From: Ruminobacter sp964520475
GTDB lineage: Bacteria > Pseudomonadota > Gammaproteobacteria > Enterobacterales > Succinivibrionaceae
Assembly (NCBI GenBank): GCA_964520475.1
Contig: CAZFNS010000001.1
Coordinates: forward strand, 124,001-188,000
DNA: 64,000 nt
Direction of reading: 5' to 3'
Shown here: positions 34,392-43,711 of the stretch, piece by piece
Layout of the letters: each line of letters begins with the position of its first letter
Numbering within the stretch: the stretch's first letter is position 1
Made by a program: the position numbers and the translations under genes
The notes under the pieces: generated by a model
Seen by the model: only the letters and a program-made list of their open reading frames with translations
What the model was told of the DNA's origin: nothing
Databases searched by the model: none

Positions 34392-35612
34392 CTACCTGCC
34401 CTGCATGGCGCCGTACATGTCCCACATGGGCGTGAAAATGCCGAGGGCGAGCACGGTCACCATCCCCGCCACGATCAGCAGCAGCAGGGGCTCGATCTTC
34501 GTCGCGAGCGACTTTACCGCGTAATCCAGCTCCCGCTCGTAGTACTCCGCCCCGTCGTTCAGCAGCTCGTCGAGCCGGCCCGTCTCGTCGCCGACCGCGA
34601 ACATCTGCAGGACCAGCGGGGAAAAAGCCCCGGTCTGGGCGGCCGCCCGCGCCAGCGGGACGCCCCGCTCGATCTGCGCCCGCATGCCGGAGACCCTTTC
34701 CTCGAGGAATTTGTTGCCCAGCGATTCCGCGACCAGCCGGATGGAAAGGTTGAGCGGCACGCCGGCGCTTATCATCAGCGCGAAGCTGCGGCAGAACCTG
34801 CCGAGCAGCCCCATGGTCGCGAGCGGCCCGATCACGGGCAGCCGGGTTTTGAGGCGGTCCCACCGGAGCCGCGCCGCCGGGCGCGCGAGGATCCGGTTCG
34901 CGGCGAGGACGGCGAGAACCGCCCCGCCGAGCAGGGCGGGCCACCAGTGCACGAAGAACCGCGAGCAGCCGATCAGGATCCGGGTGGCGAGCGGCAGCTC
35001 CACGCCCATTTTCCCGAACATGTCGGCGAAGACCGGGATGACGAAGATGTTGAGCACGATCAGCGCGGCGCCGATGAAAATCAGCACGATGGCCGGGTAG
35101 CGCATGGCCGCGGCCGCGCTCTGCCTGGTCCGCAGGTCCCGGTCGAGGTAAACGGCCAGCTGGTCGAAGGCGGCCTCGAGCCGCCCGGAGCTTTCGCCGG
35201 CGTTGATCAGCGACACGAACATGGGGCCGTAGATCTCCGGCTGGGCGGCCATGGAAGCGGCGAGCGACCTGCCGCCGATCAGATCGCGGTTCAGCTTTTT
35301 CAGGGATTCCCTGAGGCGCGGGTTGTCCGCGGACTCCCCGAGCCCGGCTATGGCCCTCATGATGGGGATGCCCGCCTTGCTCAGCGAATACATCTGCCGG
35401 CACAGCATGACCAGGTCCGCGGTTTTCACCCGCTTCCCGAAAAGCCGCCCCGCGGGCCCGGGCCTTTCCTTAGCTTTCACCGGCGCGATCTCGACGGGAA
35501 TCATGCCCCCGGACTCGATCTCGTCCATGACCTCGGACTCGCCGTTCGCCTCGGAAAACCCCTCGACGTATTTTCCCGACGGGGTTTTGGCCCTGTACCT
35601 GAATCTGGGCAT
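34392..35612 (-). CDS. mshG: MSHA biogenesis platform protein MshG (GspF/PilC family)
   Basis: MshG is the inner-membrane platform of the MSHA pilus, paralogous to GspF. The 406-residue protein starts at the ATG at 35610-35612 (MPRFRYRAKTPSGKYVEGFS) and has two PilC-type domains (LCRQMYSLSKAGIPIMRAI and FCRSFALMISAGVPLNLSIR) with hydrophobic segments near 170-195, 215-240 and 375-400. Its start shares one base with the mshE stop (TGATG), so translation is coupled. Confidence 0.92.
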   Translation of the reverse strand: MPRFRYRAKTPSGKYVEGFSEANGESEVMDEIESGGMIPVEIAPVKAKERPGPAGRLFGKRVKTADLVMLCRQMYSLSKAGIPIMRAIAGLGESADNPRLRESLKKLNRDLIGGRSLAASMAAQPEIYGPMFVSLINAGESSGRLEAAFDQLAVYLDRDLRTRQSAAAAMRYPAIVLIFIGAALIVLNIFVIPVFADMFGKMGVELPLATRILIGCSRFFVHWWPALLGGAVLAVLAANRILARPAARLRWDRLKTRLPVIGPLATMGLLGRFCRSFALMISAGVPLNLSIRLVAESLGNKFLEERVSGMRAQIERGVPLARAAAQTGAFSPLVLQMFAVGDETGRLDELLNDGAEYYERELDYAVKSLATKIEPLLLLIVAGMVTVLALGIFTPMWDMYGAMQGR

Positions 35613-37375
35613 CAGCCGGTGACCTCGCAGAGCCGGATCACCTCGCTTAAGGTGGTGACGCCCCGGACGGCCAGCTCGTACGCCCGCGCGGCGAAGGGCC
35701 GGTAGCCCGGGCTTTCCCGCGCGCGGCGCGCGAACAGCTCGAGGTCTTCCCGCCTGAGGGCGTCCATCATGTCCTCGCCGACGACGAGCAGCTCGTACAC
35801 CCCGGTGCGCCCCTTGTAGCCGGTGAAATTGCAGTACTGGCAGCCCTTGCCCCCGTTGCCCCTTTTGAACCGGTGCGCGCGCTGCTCCGCCGCGGGGACG
35901 CCGAGGGCCGCCTCGATGAAGCGCTCCTCGTCCGGGTCGGGGTCGCAGAAGCCGCCGCACCGCGGGCACACCAGCCGCACCAGCCGCTGCGCGAGCACCG
36001 CCCGCAGCGAGCCGGCCACCAGGTAGCCGGGGGCGCCCATGTTGACGAGGCGCATGGCGCTCGACACCGCGTCGTTGGTGTGCAGGGTCGACAGGACCAG
36101 GTGGCCCGTCATGGCGGCCCTCAGCCCGATTTCGGAAGTTTCCCCGTCGCGCATCTCGCCCACGAGGATCACGTCGGGGTCCTGCCTGAGAATGGACCGC
36201 AGCACGTTGGCGAAGCCGAGGCCGATCTTCGGGTTGACCTGGACCTGGGTCACGCGGGGCAGATGGTACTCCACCGGATCCTCCACGGTGATTATCTTGA
36301 CTTCGGGCGTGTTGATCTCGCTCAGCGCCCCGTAAAGCGTGGTCGTTTTGCCGGATCCCGTGGGGCCGGTGACCAGGATCATGCCGTGGGGCCGGCGGAT
36401 CTGGGCCCGGAACCGCTCGAGGATGTCCGGGGGCATGCCGGTGGCCTCCAGGGCCAGCAGGCCCTCGGCCTGGTTCAGGATGCGCATCACTATCGACTCG
36501 CCGTACTGCGTCGGCAGGGTCGACACGCGGACGTCGATGTCGACGCTGCTCCCCGAGGCTTTCAGGTAGAACCTGCCGTCCTGGGGCAGCCGCTTTTCGG
36601 AGATGTCGAGCCCCGCCATGAGTTTGATCCTCAGGGCGATCGCCGCCCCGATCTCGGAGCCGGGCAGAATCTGCTCGGTGAGCCTCCCGTCGATTCTCTG
36701 CCTGATGCGCAGCGCCCCGGCGTCGGGCTCGATGTGGACGTCCGAGGCCTTCGAGGCGATCGCGTCCTCGAACACCGATTTGAGCAGGTTCACCACCGCG
36801 GCGTCGGACGAGTCGTCGACGTTCAGCGTGCCGCCGACGTCCGTCTCGAACGCCGACCGGGAGATCTCGCTCTTCAGCTGATCCGCGTACCGGGCTATGC
36901 TTTCCGTGTTTTTGTAGAGCAGCGGCAGGTATTTCAGGATCTCCGACTCCGGCGCGATGACGAAATCCACCTCGCAGGGATCCAGCCGGTCGGTGATGTC
37001 GTCGAGGGCGTAGTAGTCGAGGGGATCCGCCACGGCCACGGTGATCACGTCGTTGCCGGTGTTGCCGTTCCGCGTCCGGGAGAGGGCCAGGGCCCGCCTC
37101 TGCCGCGCGGCGCTTTCCGGGAGGAGCCGCGCCGCCGCCCCGTCGATGTTCACCCGGGAAAGGTCGGTGTACACCGGCATCCCGAACTGCCGCCCGAGCG
37201 CCGTGCAAATGTCGGCCTCGGACGCGAGCCCCAGGGCGACGATCGCCTGCCCGAGTTTGACGTTCGTCTCCCGGGAATAGCGGAGGGCCTCCTCGACGTC
37301 CTCCGGCGAGACGACGCCGGACTGCACGAGCACGTCGCCTATCCTCAGTCTTCTTCCTCTGCTGTCTTCCGGCAT
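35612..37375 (-). CDS. mshE: MSHA pilus extension ATPase MshE with c-di-GMP-binding N-domain
   Basis: MshE powers MSHA pilus extension. The 587-residue protein has an N-terminal MshEN domain: RIGDVLVQSGVVSPEDVEEA (about 11-30) and LGQAIVALGLASEADICTAL (41-60) are the two tandem motifs that bind cyclic di-GMP in Vibrio cholerae MshE. The ATPase core has Walker A GPTGSGKT at 337-344, Walker B DVILVGEMRD at 401-410, and zinc cysteines beginning at 470 and 473. It is joined end-to-start with mshN and mshG by one-base overlaps. Confidence 0.94.
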   Translation of the reverse strand: MPEDSRGRRLRIGDVLVQSGVVSPEDVEEALRYSRETNVKLGQAIVALGLASEADICTALGRQFGMPVYTDLSRVNIDGAAARLLPESAARQRRALALSRTRNGNTGNDVITVAVADPLDYYALDDITDRLDPCEVDFVIAPESEILKYLPLLYKNTESIARYADQLKSEISRSAFETDVGGTLNVDDSSDAAVVNLLKSVFEDAIASKASDVHIEPDAGALRIRQRIDGRLTEQILPGSEIGAAIALRIKLMAGLDISEKRLPQDGRFYLKASGSSVDIDVRVSTLPTQYGESIVMRILNQAEGLLALEATGMPPDILERFRAQIRRPHGMILVTGPTGSGKTTTLYGALSEINTPEVKIITVEDPVEYHLPRVTQVQVNPKIGLGFANVLRSILRQDPDVILVGEMRDGETSEIGLRAAMTGHLVLSTLHTNDAVSSAMRLVNMGAPGYLVAGSLRAVLAQRLVRLVCPRCGGFCDPDPDEERFIEAALGVPAAEQRAHRFKRGNGGKGCQYCNFTGYKGRTGVYELLVVGEDMMDALRREDLELFARRARESPGYRPFAARAYELAVRGVTTLSEVIRLCEVTG

Positions 37376-38535
37376 TATTTACCCTTCTCCAAAAGCCTGA
37401 TGCGCTCCTCGGCGAATTCGCGCGACGGCCGGCTCAGATACAGCGCGGCGGCCCGCCGGTACGCCCCGAGGGCCTCGCTCCGGTTGCCCAGCTTCTCCTC
37501 GGAGATGCCGAGTCCCAGGAACCATTTCCCCTCGCCGGTTCCCGCGGCGGCGAGCGCCCGGTAGGCCTCGGCGGCCGTCCGGAAATCGCCGTTCTCCCGG
37601 GCCGCGGCGGCGAGCGTGGAGTAGTAGTCGATATTCTCCGCCACCGGGGGCCTCGCCCCGCTCAGGACCTTTTCGGCCCGCGCCGAGTCGCCCTTGCTCC
37701 GGTAGACCCGCGCGAGGAACAGGCGGTAGTCGTGGCAGCGGGGGTTCAGGGCGATCCCTTTGGCGAGCACCCCGGCGGCCGCGTCGTAATCGCCCCGGCC
37801 GTAGTACAGGCCGGCGAGCTTCATGCGGGCGTCGTCGTCTTTGGGATCGTCCGCGAGGACGCTCCGGTACTCCGCGGCGGCGCGGGCGGCGTCGTTCCTG
37901 CCGAGCGCGGCGAGGGCCCGGTTCCGGTGCAGTTCCTTGCGCGCGTCCGGGGAAAGGCGGCTTTTTTCGACCTTCATGCTCGTCCGGCCGGCCTCCGGGT
38001 CCTCCCGGGCGGGCTCCTCCTCGAAGACGAACTCCTCCTCCCGGGGCAGAGCCGCGTAGGCCGCTCCGTCCGGGGCCGCGGCCGGATCCCCGCCTTCTTC
38101 CCCGCCCGCCGGGACGGGAACGGTTCCGGCTTCCACCGGGGCGAACGCGCGGTCCGGCGCTTCCGGATCGGGCGCGGGTTCCCGCGCCGCGGAAACGGCG
38201 GGCTCCGCCCGCTCCGGGGCGGGAGCGGCCGGCCGTTCCGCCGGGGCGGCCGCCGGGAGCGCCGGAGCTTCGGAAACGGCGGCGGGCGCCGCCGGAGCGG
38301 GAACGGGCGCGGCCGCGGCGGTTTCCGCCGGGGCGGGACGCGCCGCCTCCCCGCTCCCCGGGGAGCGCATGAACCACCCGCCGGCCGCGGCGGCCGCGAC
38401 GACGGCGGCCGCGAGGGCGGCCAGCCCGATCCGGCGGGCCGCGCCCGGCCCGGGCTCCGGCGGGACGTATTTCTCGTACGCGCCGGCCGATTTTCTTTTG
38501 TTGAGTTCCCTGAGGGCTTTGTTTATCACGCTCAT
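37375..38535 (-). CDS. mshN: MSHA biogenesis protein MshN (TPR protein)
   Basis: MshN is a bitopic inner-membrane protein with periplasmic tetratricopeptide repeats. The start is the ATG at 38533-38535 giving MSVINKALRELNKR, the hallmark opening of MshN. A transmembrane helix follows (about 35-55), then an Ala/Pro/Glu-rich linker to about 200, then TPR-like repeats (RNRALAALGRNDAARAAAEY, LAGLYYGRGDYDAAAGVLAK and others) to residue 386. It overlaps mshM and mshE by one base each. Confidence 0.88.
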   Translation of the reverse strand: MSVINKALRELNKRKSAGAYEKYVPPEPGPGAARRIGLAALAAAVVAAAAAGGWFMRSPGSGEAARPAPAETAAAAPVPAPAAPAAVSEAPALPAAAPAERPAAPAPERAEPAVSAAREPAPDPEAPDRAFAPVEAGTVPVPAGGEEGGDPAAAPDGAAYAALPREEEFVFEEEPAREDPEAGRTSMKVEKSRLSPDARKELHRNRALAALGRNDAARAAAEYRSVLADDPKDDDARMKLAGLYYGRGDYDAAAGVLAKGIALNPRCHDYRLFLARVYRSKGDSARAEKVLSGARPPVAENIDYYSTLAAAARENGDFRTAAEAYRALAAAGTGEGKWFLGLGISEEKLGNRSEALGAYRRAAALYLSRPSREFAEERIRLLEKGK

Positions 38536-39443
38536 CACTGCGCTCCGGGGATGTAAAGCAGTCCCGCGGCGGCGACGGCCGCCGCGGCGAGGACCGCGAG
38601 CAGTTTCAGCCAGCGGGGGAAGGCGCTCCGGGGCGCATCGCCCGCCGCGCCGTCCGCGGCCGCCTCTTCGGCCACGCGCGCGGGAACCTCGCGGATCCCG
38701 TACCCGTAGCACAGGATCAGGCATTTGTTCGCGATGATGTTAATCAGTCTCGGGATGCCCCGCGCGCGCCGGTGGATAACCTTCGCCGCCCGCGCGCCGA
38801 AGACCGGCGCTCCCCGGTACCCGGCGGCCTTCATCCGGTAATTGACGTAGCTCCGGGTCTCGTCCGGGGTGAGCGGCCTCAGGGCGTAGGAGAAGGAGAT
38901 GCGCTGCCTGAGCTGCCTCAGGCTGTCGCGGCGCAGCCTCTGCTCGAGCTCCGGCTGCGCGAACAGGACGATCTGCAGCAGCTTGTCCTGCTCCGTTTCC
39001 AGGTTGCCGAGCAGCCTGAGGGCCTCGAGGGTCTCGTCGGGCAGGGCCTGGGCCTCGTCTATGACCATGACGGCCCGGCCGCCGGATCCGCTGATCTCGA
39101 GGAGCCGGCGGTTGATGCGATCGATGAGGTGCGGCCCCGCCGCCCCGTCCGGGTCGATCTGCAGCTCCCGGGCGACGGAAAGGTAAAGCTCGCCCGGGGA
39201 AAGCATGGGATTGGGGATGTACACGAGTTCGTAGTCTTCGGGCAGCGTCGCGGTGAACATGCGCAGCACCATGGTTTTGCCGGTGCCGACCTCGCCCGAG
39301 ATGCTGATGAAGCCCTCCCCGTCGAGCAGCGCCGCGCGGAGCACCTCCAGGGCCTCCTCGTGCGGGGGGAGCCCGTAGTACAGGCTGGTGTTCGGCGTCA
39401 GGCCGAACGGCCGCTGCTCCAAACCGAAAAATTCCCGATACAC
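38535..39443 (-). CDS. mshM: MSHA biogenesis AAA ATPase MshM (ExeA-like)
   Basis: This 302-residue ExeA/MshM-type ATPase has an N-terminal FGL-QRPFGLTPN signature, Walker A GEVGTGKT at about 50-57, Walker B VMVIDEAQALPD, and a C-terminal transmembrane helix near 280-298. ExeA relatives help assemble secretins through the peptidoglycan; MshM probably does so for MshL. The start is GTG (39441-39443) with GGAGG 6 nt upstream. It lies 40 bp after mshL. Confidence 0.9.
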   Translation of the reverse strand: MYREFFGLEQRPFGLTPNTSLYYGLPPHEEALEVLRAALLDGEGFISISGEVGTGKTMVLRMFTATLPEDYELVYIPNPMLSPGELYLSVARELQIDPDGAAGPHLIDRINRRLLEISGSGGRAVMVIDEAQALPDETLEALRLLGNLETEQDKLLQIVLFAQPELEQRLRRDSLRQLRQRISFSYALRPLTPDETRSYVNYRMKAAGYRGAPVFGARAAKVIHRRARGIPRLINIIANKCLILCYGYGIREVPARVAEEAAADGAAGDAPRSAFPRWLKLLAVLAAAAVAAAGLLYIPGAQ

Positions 39444-39483
39444 CTGCCACCTCCGCCGTCGTGTTTCCCGCGGGCGGGATCCC

Positions 39484-41124
39484 CTAAAACCCGTCCCCGG
39501 CCCCGCCGCCGTCCTTCGGGGGGTACCACTTGCGCAGCAGATCCAGGGAGCGGCCGATTTCGCCTTTCATGGCGTCGCCGTCGGCGACTACCGGCCTGAG
39601 CAGGATCACCAGCTCTTTTTTGCTCGCGTAGTTGTTGCGGTTGGTGAACAGCTCGCCGAGATAGGGGATGTCCCCGAGGAGCGGCACCCGGGAGACCAGT
39701 TCGCCCGTTTCGGTTCTCATCAGACCGCCGATCAGGATGATGTCCCCGGATTTGACCCGGACGACCGTGTCCGTTTCCCGCACCTCCGAACTCGCGAGCG
39801 GCAGATCCATGGAAGACTGGCCGCCCCCGAGATTGACTTCCTTGTTCTCCTGGCTCACGTTGATCACGGCCGGGTGAATGTGCATCAGGATCTCGCCGTC
39901 GTCGCCGATCTGGGGCAGCACGTCCAGGGAAACGCCGCTGAAGAACGGCTTGAACTCGACGTCCGAGGTGATGTAGTTGCTGCTCGTGGTCGTGCTCGCC
40001 GAGGTGTCGACCGAAATGTCGGTGAGGAAATACGAATCCGTGCCCACCTTCATGACCGCCTTCTGGTTGTTGAGCGCGGTGATGCGCGGGTTGGACAGGG
40101 CGGTCACGTCGCCCTGCGTCTTCAGAAATTCCACCAGGGCGTTGAAATGGGACGAGGCCGCGGAAAAGGATCCGCCCCCGCCGATGACGCCGATGACGGA
40201 ATCGGAGGTTCCCCCGTTGAAGGGCACGGCCGTGCCGAAGGTGAACGTGTGCCCGGTCACCGCGGACCAGTCGATGCCCTGCGCGTAGTTTTCGTTAAGG
40301 GTGACTTCCAGGATCTTCGCCTCGATCACCACCTGGCGGCGCAGGGAGCCGCCGATGCCGTCGAGGTAATCGCGCACGTTCCGGATGTCCTCGGGCATGC
40401 CGCGCACGGTCACGGAGGAGGCGTGCGGGTTGACCTTCACCATCCGCCCGTCTTCTTCGCCCACGATGGCCTCGAGCGTTTCCTGCAGATCCTTCCAGAA
40501 ATCGCTCTTGGCGCTCGTGGTCACCCTGGTGCCGCTCGAGTCCCGCGTGCCGGAATCGCCGGACGATCCCCCGTCGGACCACGAGGACGAGTCGCCGCCG
40601 TCCTCGTCGTCGGCCACCGTGTTGTTGACGACCGCGAGCCGCGTCTCCGCGTCCCTGACCATGGAAAGATAGCCCACGACGACGGTTTCGGTGCGCATCC
40701 CGGCGGGGTACACGTAGTAGACCCCGTCCTTTTTCTCGGCGCTGTAGCCGTACATTCTGTAAACGGCGTCGAACACCTCGTCGGGAGTGGCGTTCTCGAG
40801 GGTGAGGGTGATGTTGCCCGCGACGCCGGGGTGGACGGCCACCGGCACGGAGGCCTGCCCCGCCACGCCCGCGAAAAACTCGGCGGCCGGCACGTTGACC
40901 GCCGCCACGGAAATCCGGTCGGCGTCGCCCGCGAGGTATTTTTCGTCCGGGGGACTGTCGGGATTCAGCTCGGCGAGCACGTCGTCCGGCACTTCCGCGA
41001 GGCCGGACTGCCCGTACGCGGCCGCGAGCTCCTCCTCCGCGTCTTCGGGAGCCGGATGACTGTACACGCAACCGGCGGCCGCGAACGCCAGCAGCCAAAG
41101 CGCCGGTTTAAATATCTTTCTCAT
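39484..41124 (-). CDS. mshL: MSHA pilus secretin MshL (lipoprotein)
   Basis: MshL forms the outer-membrane pore for the MSHA pilus. The start at the ATG at 41122-41124 yields a lipoprotein signal with lipobox AAGC (Cys19). A secretin N-domain follows (ITLTLENATPDEVFDAVYRM), then a Ser/Asp/Gly-rich insertion (about 185-225), and the secretin core with VKSGDIILIGGLMRTETGEL and VPLLGDIPYLGELF. Total 546 residues. It overlaps mshK by 4 bp. Confidence 0.92.
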   Translation of the reverse strand: MRKIFKPALWLLAFAAAGCVYSHPAPEDAEEELAAAYGQSGLAEVPDDVLAELNPDSPPDEKYLAGDADRISVAAVNVPAAEFFAGVAGQASVPVAVHPGVAGNITLTLENATPDEVFDAVYRMYGYSAEKKDGVYYVYPAGMRTETVVVGYLSMVRDAETRLAVVNNTVADDEDGGDSSSWSDGGSSGDSGTRDSSGTRVTTSAKSDFWKDLQETLEAIVGEEDGRMVKVNPHASSVTVRGMPEDIRNVRDYLDGIGGSLRRQVVIEAKILEVTLNENYAQGIDWSAVTGHTFTFGTAVPFNGGTSDSVIGVIGGGGSFSAASSHFNALVEFLKTQGDVTALSNPRITALNNQKAVMKVGTDSYFLTDISVDTSASTTTSSNYITSDVEFKPFFSGVSLDVLPQIGDDGEILMHIHPAVINVSQENKEVNLGGGQSSMDLPLASSEVRETDTVVRVKSGDIILIGGLMRTETGELVSRVPLLGDIPYLGELFTNRNNYASKKELVILLRPVVADGDAMKGEIGRSLDLLRKWYPPKDGGGAGDGF

Positions 41125-41456
41125 TTCTTGTCCTCGGTGCCGAAAAGGGACAGCCTCACGGTTTCCGGACTCCCGTCCTTCTTCAGCACGACGTGGGATC
41201 CGCCGATCGCGGCGACCCTCAGGCCGAAACACTTCTCCCCGGGGCGGCAGGTCCTGCCGCTGATTACCGCCGCCTTCCCTCTTTTGCCCTTTATGACCGC
41301 CTGCAGGCGCAGAGGGCCGGAGCCGGGCTCGCCGGCGGCCGCGCCGGCGCCTCCCGCTCCCGCGAACGGCGCGGTGGGATCCCGGAGCGGCGGCTCCCCC
41401 GCCCAGACGGCGGCGGACAGCAGGAGCAGAGCGGCCGTTAACAGATGTCTAGGCAT
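41121..41456 (-). CDS. mshK: MSHA biogenesis protein MshK
   Basis: This small 111-residue periplasmic protein has a signal peptide (MPRHLLTAALLLLSAAVWAG), a DPTAPF motif near residue 25, an Ala/Gly-rich stretch, and a PilP-like beta domain (LRLQAVIKGKRGKAAVISG). It resembles MshK, which would contact the MshL secretin. Two cysteines (RTCRPGEKC) could form a disulfide. It overlaps mshJ by 8 bp and mshL by 4 bp. Confidence 0.78.
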   Translation of the reverse strand: MPRHLLTAALLLLSAAVWAGEPPLRDPTAPFAGAGGAGAAAGEPGSGPLRLQAVIKGKRGKAAVISGRTCRPGEKCFGLRVAAIGGSHVVLKKDGSPETVRLSLFGTEDKK

Positions 41457-42093
41457 GGATAAAGTCCCTGTCCGTACTTAAAGTATACACTTCCAGCGTC
41501 ACTTCAGAAACCGGATATTCCAGCGCGCGCAGTTCGATCGCGTGCCAGAGGAAGCGGTGCGGGAGGTTCTCGAGGGCGAGGAGATGGCTCATGATGCCGG
41601 CGTACCCGCCCCGGAAGGTGACCCTGACGGCGTGCCGGTAAAGACCGGCCCCGGCGCCCGGGGAAACCAGCTCCTCGGGCGGCAGGTTCTCCATGGCCAC
41701 GAGTTCGATGTCCCCCGGCGTGTTCAGCATTTCGCCGAGAATTTTAACCATCTGCTCCGGGGTCACCAGCGCCGCCAGGGCTCCGGCCGATTCCTCGTCG
41801 AGCCGGGCGAGCTCCGCCCCGACGCTCGCGATCTCCTCTTTGAGGGCGGCGTTCGGATCCGTCCCGGCCTTCGCGTTCCAGCTCTCGAGCTCCGCGGTCC
41901 TGGCCGCGAGCTCCATGCTCGCCGCGGCGGCGCCGGATCTTATCCGGGCCGCCTCCGCGGCGTTCGGGTCGATCACGTAGAAATAAGCCGGGAAGACGAT
42001 CGCGGCCGCCCCCGCCAGCGCGACCATAATCCTCTCCCGCGCGCTCAAAGCCGCGACTTTCGCCTTATATTTCCTGTACAACCGCCCGATCAT
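41449..42093 (-). CDS. mshJ: MSHA biogenesis protein MshJ (PilO-like)
   Basis: This is a 214-residue bitopic protein: a short cytoplasmic start (MIGRLYRKYKAKVAALSARE), one membrane helix near 22-40, a coiled coil, and a ferredoxin-like C-terminal domain (VTFRGGYAGIMSHLLALENL). This is the PilO/GspM pattern of an alignment-complex protein joining platform and secretin. The ATG at 42091-42093 overlaps the preceding PilN-like gene by 4 bp. Name by position and pattern. Confidence 0.82.
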   Translation of the reverse strand: MIGRLYRKYKAKVAALSARERIMVALAGAAAIVFPAYFYVIDPNAAEAARIRSGAAAASMELAARTAELESWNAKAGTDPNAALKEEIASVGAELARLDEESAGALAALVTPEQMVKILGEMLNTPGDIELVAMENLPPEELVSPGAGAGLYRHAVRVTFRGGYAGIMSHLLALENLPHRFLWHAIELRALEYPVSEVTLEVYTLSTDRDFIHA

Positions 42094-42719
42094 GGCCGCT
42101 CCGGCTCCTCTTCCCCGCCGGCTTCGTCCCCCGGCACTTCGCTTTTGAGAGAAAATTCCAGGGGCCCGCCCGCGGCGCCGCGCGCGAACTTCACCGCGCC
42201 GAACGACAGGCCGGCCAGCTCGGGACGGGTCCCGAACTGCTCCACCCAGCGCGGGACGGCCCCGCCGTCCCGCGCCAGGCCCTCGATTCCCGCGGCGCCG
42301 TCCCTGACGGTGAACCCGGTCAGCGTTATGCCGTCGTAATCCAGGGAGGCGAGCGCCTTCATGAAGCCGCCGAAACCGCCGTTCCCCGGGGCTTTCCGCG
42401 CCGCGACGAAAGCGGCGAAGGACTTTTTGGCCTCGAGGGTCTCCTTCAGGCGGCCGAGCCTCCCGGCCAGTTCCGGGTCGGCCGCGCGCGCCCCGGCCAG
42501 CTCCCGCGCCCGCAGCAGCCGCTCGTTCGCGCTTTCGAGCTCCGCCGTAATCCGCCGTTCCTCGGCGGCGGCCGCGTTTTTCCGGGCGACCGCCCATCCC
42601 GAGGCCGCGCCCGCCGCCAGCAGGATCAGGAGCCAGGCGGCGAGCATGTGCTTAAGTCCCGGGAATTCCTCCCGCGGCCGGAATTCCCGGCCGTAGAGAT
42701 TTATTCTAGTTTTTCTCAT
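42090..42719 (-). CDS. PilN-like MSHA biogenesis protein (MshI2 type)
   Basis: This 209-residue protein starts with the PilN signature RKTRINLYGREFRPR, which in type IV pilus systems docks into PilM. A membrane helix (about 27-44) and a coiled coil follow, then a small alpha/beta domain (FMKALASLDYDGITLTGFTV). Between the MshI PilM-like protein and the PilO-like MshJ, it completes a PilM-N-O alignment subcomplex. The C-terminus is acidic. It overlaps mshI by 14 bp. Confidence 0.8.
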   Translation of the reverse strand: MRKTRINLYGREFRPREEFPGLKHMLAAWLLILLAAGAASGWAVARKNAAAAEERRITAELESANERLLRARELAGARAADPELAGRLGRLKETLEAKKSFAAFVAARKAPGNGGFGGFMKALASLDYDGITLTGFTVRDGAAGIEGLARDGGAVPRWVEQFGTRPELAGLSFGAVKFARGAAGGPLEFSLKSEVPGDEAGGEEEPERP

Positions 42720-43689
42720 CGGCGGGGGCTCCTTCCCTCATCATGCCCAAGAGCGGGGCGAACGCCGGATCCCAGCCCGGCATACCCGCGATCACGGGGT
42801 CCCCGCACACGGTGTAGCCCGCGTCCCCCTCCGGTTTCGCGCCGCCCGCCGGGACGACCTCGACGATGCGTTTGAAATGCCGGCTCAGGCCCAGGGCGAC
42901 GTTCCGGGGATCCGCGGCGCCCGCGACGAGCAGCAGCCGGCTCATCGGGGGAAGGCCCAGCCCCGACGTGAAGAAATCGTCGTTGATTTTGAGGATTTCC
43001 GCGGCGAGCCTGCCGACGGCGGGATCGCCGGCTCCGGGCGCGGCTTCGTCCGCGAGCCTCCGGTAGCCCCTCAGAACCCTCGAGTAGCAGAGTTCCCCGC
43101 CGAACACCCCGAACACCGACAGTTCCCCGCCCCTGGGCAGGTAGAGCGCGAGAGTGAGCCGCGGCGGCTCCTCCCCGCCCGCGCCCGGAACCGGCCCGGA
43201 ACGGTAGGTGGAAACGAAGGCGGTCATGGCCAGGTCGAACACCGTTATGCGGGTCAGGTCCGCGGCCTCGCGCACCGCCTCGGCGAGCAGGGACACCAGG
43301 CGCTTTTCGGCCAGCACGAAATTGAGGGCGGGTTTGGAATTCTTGCCGGTTTTCGCGTCGAAGTAGTCCCAGGTGTAGTCGGCGATCTTCCCCGGCACGG
43401 AAGACTCGAGGGCGCGGTTCATCGCGAGGCCCCGCAGTTCCTCGTCGGAAAGCAGCTCGTTGCGGGGCTGCCGGACGACGGTGTAGAGCCCCTGCCCGAG
43501 AAAGGCCTCCGCCCGCGCCGAGGCCGGGACCCGGTGGCGCGCGCACAGCTCCCGGACGGCGTCCTTCCAGCCGCCCGCGCCCGCGCAGGGCGTCCTGTCC
43601 GTCTTCAGCCCGCCGGGGCCGGACAGCATGAAGGTCACCTCGTCTTGCGCGGCGCCTATAACAATTCTTGGTGCGTTACCCCTGGACAT
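42706..43689 (-). CDS. mshI: MSHA biogenesis protein MshI (PilM-like)
   Basis: This 327-residue cytoplasmic protein opens the locus. It resembles MshI/PilM actin-like proteins by position and by segments such as ELLSDEELRGLAMNRALESS and ITVFDLAMTAF, but the actin-type phosphate loops are not obvious. It would anchor the PilN-like protein to the inner-membrane side. The ATG is at 43687-43689 with no strong Shine-Dalgarno. A good promoter lies 25 bp upstream. No mshH precedes it. Confidence 0.78.
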   Translation of the reverse strand: MSRGNAPRIVIGAAQDEVTFMLSGPGGLKTDRTPCAGAGGWKDAVRELCARHRVPASARAEAFLGQGLYTVVRQPRNELLSDEELRGLAMNRALESSVPGKIADYTWDYFDAKTGKNSKPALNFVLAEKRLVSLLAEAVREAADLTRITVFDLAMTAFVSTYRSGPVPGAGGEEPPRLTLALYLPRGGELSVFGVFGGELCYSRVLRGYRRLADEAAPGAGDPAVGRLAAEILKINDDFFTSGLGLPPMSRLLLVAGAADPRNVALGLSRHFKRIVEVVPAGGAKPEGDAGYTVCGDPVIAGMPGWDPAFAPLLGMMREGAPADEKN

Positions 43690-43711
43690 GGCTCGAAGGC
43701 CCCGGAACCGG

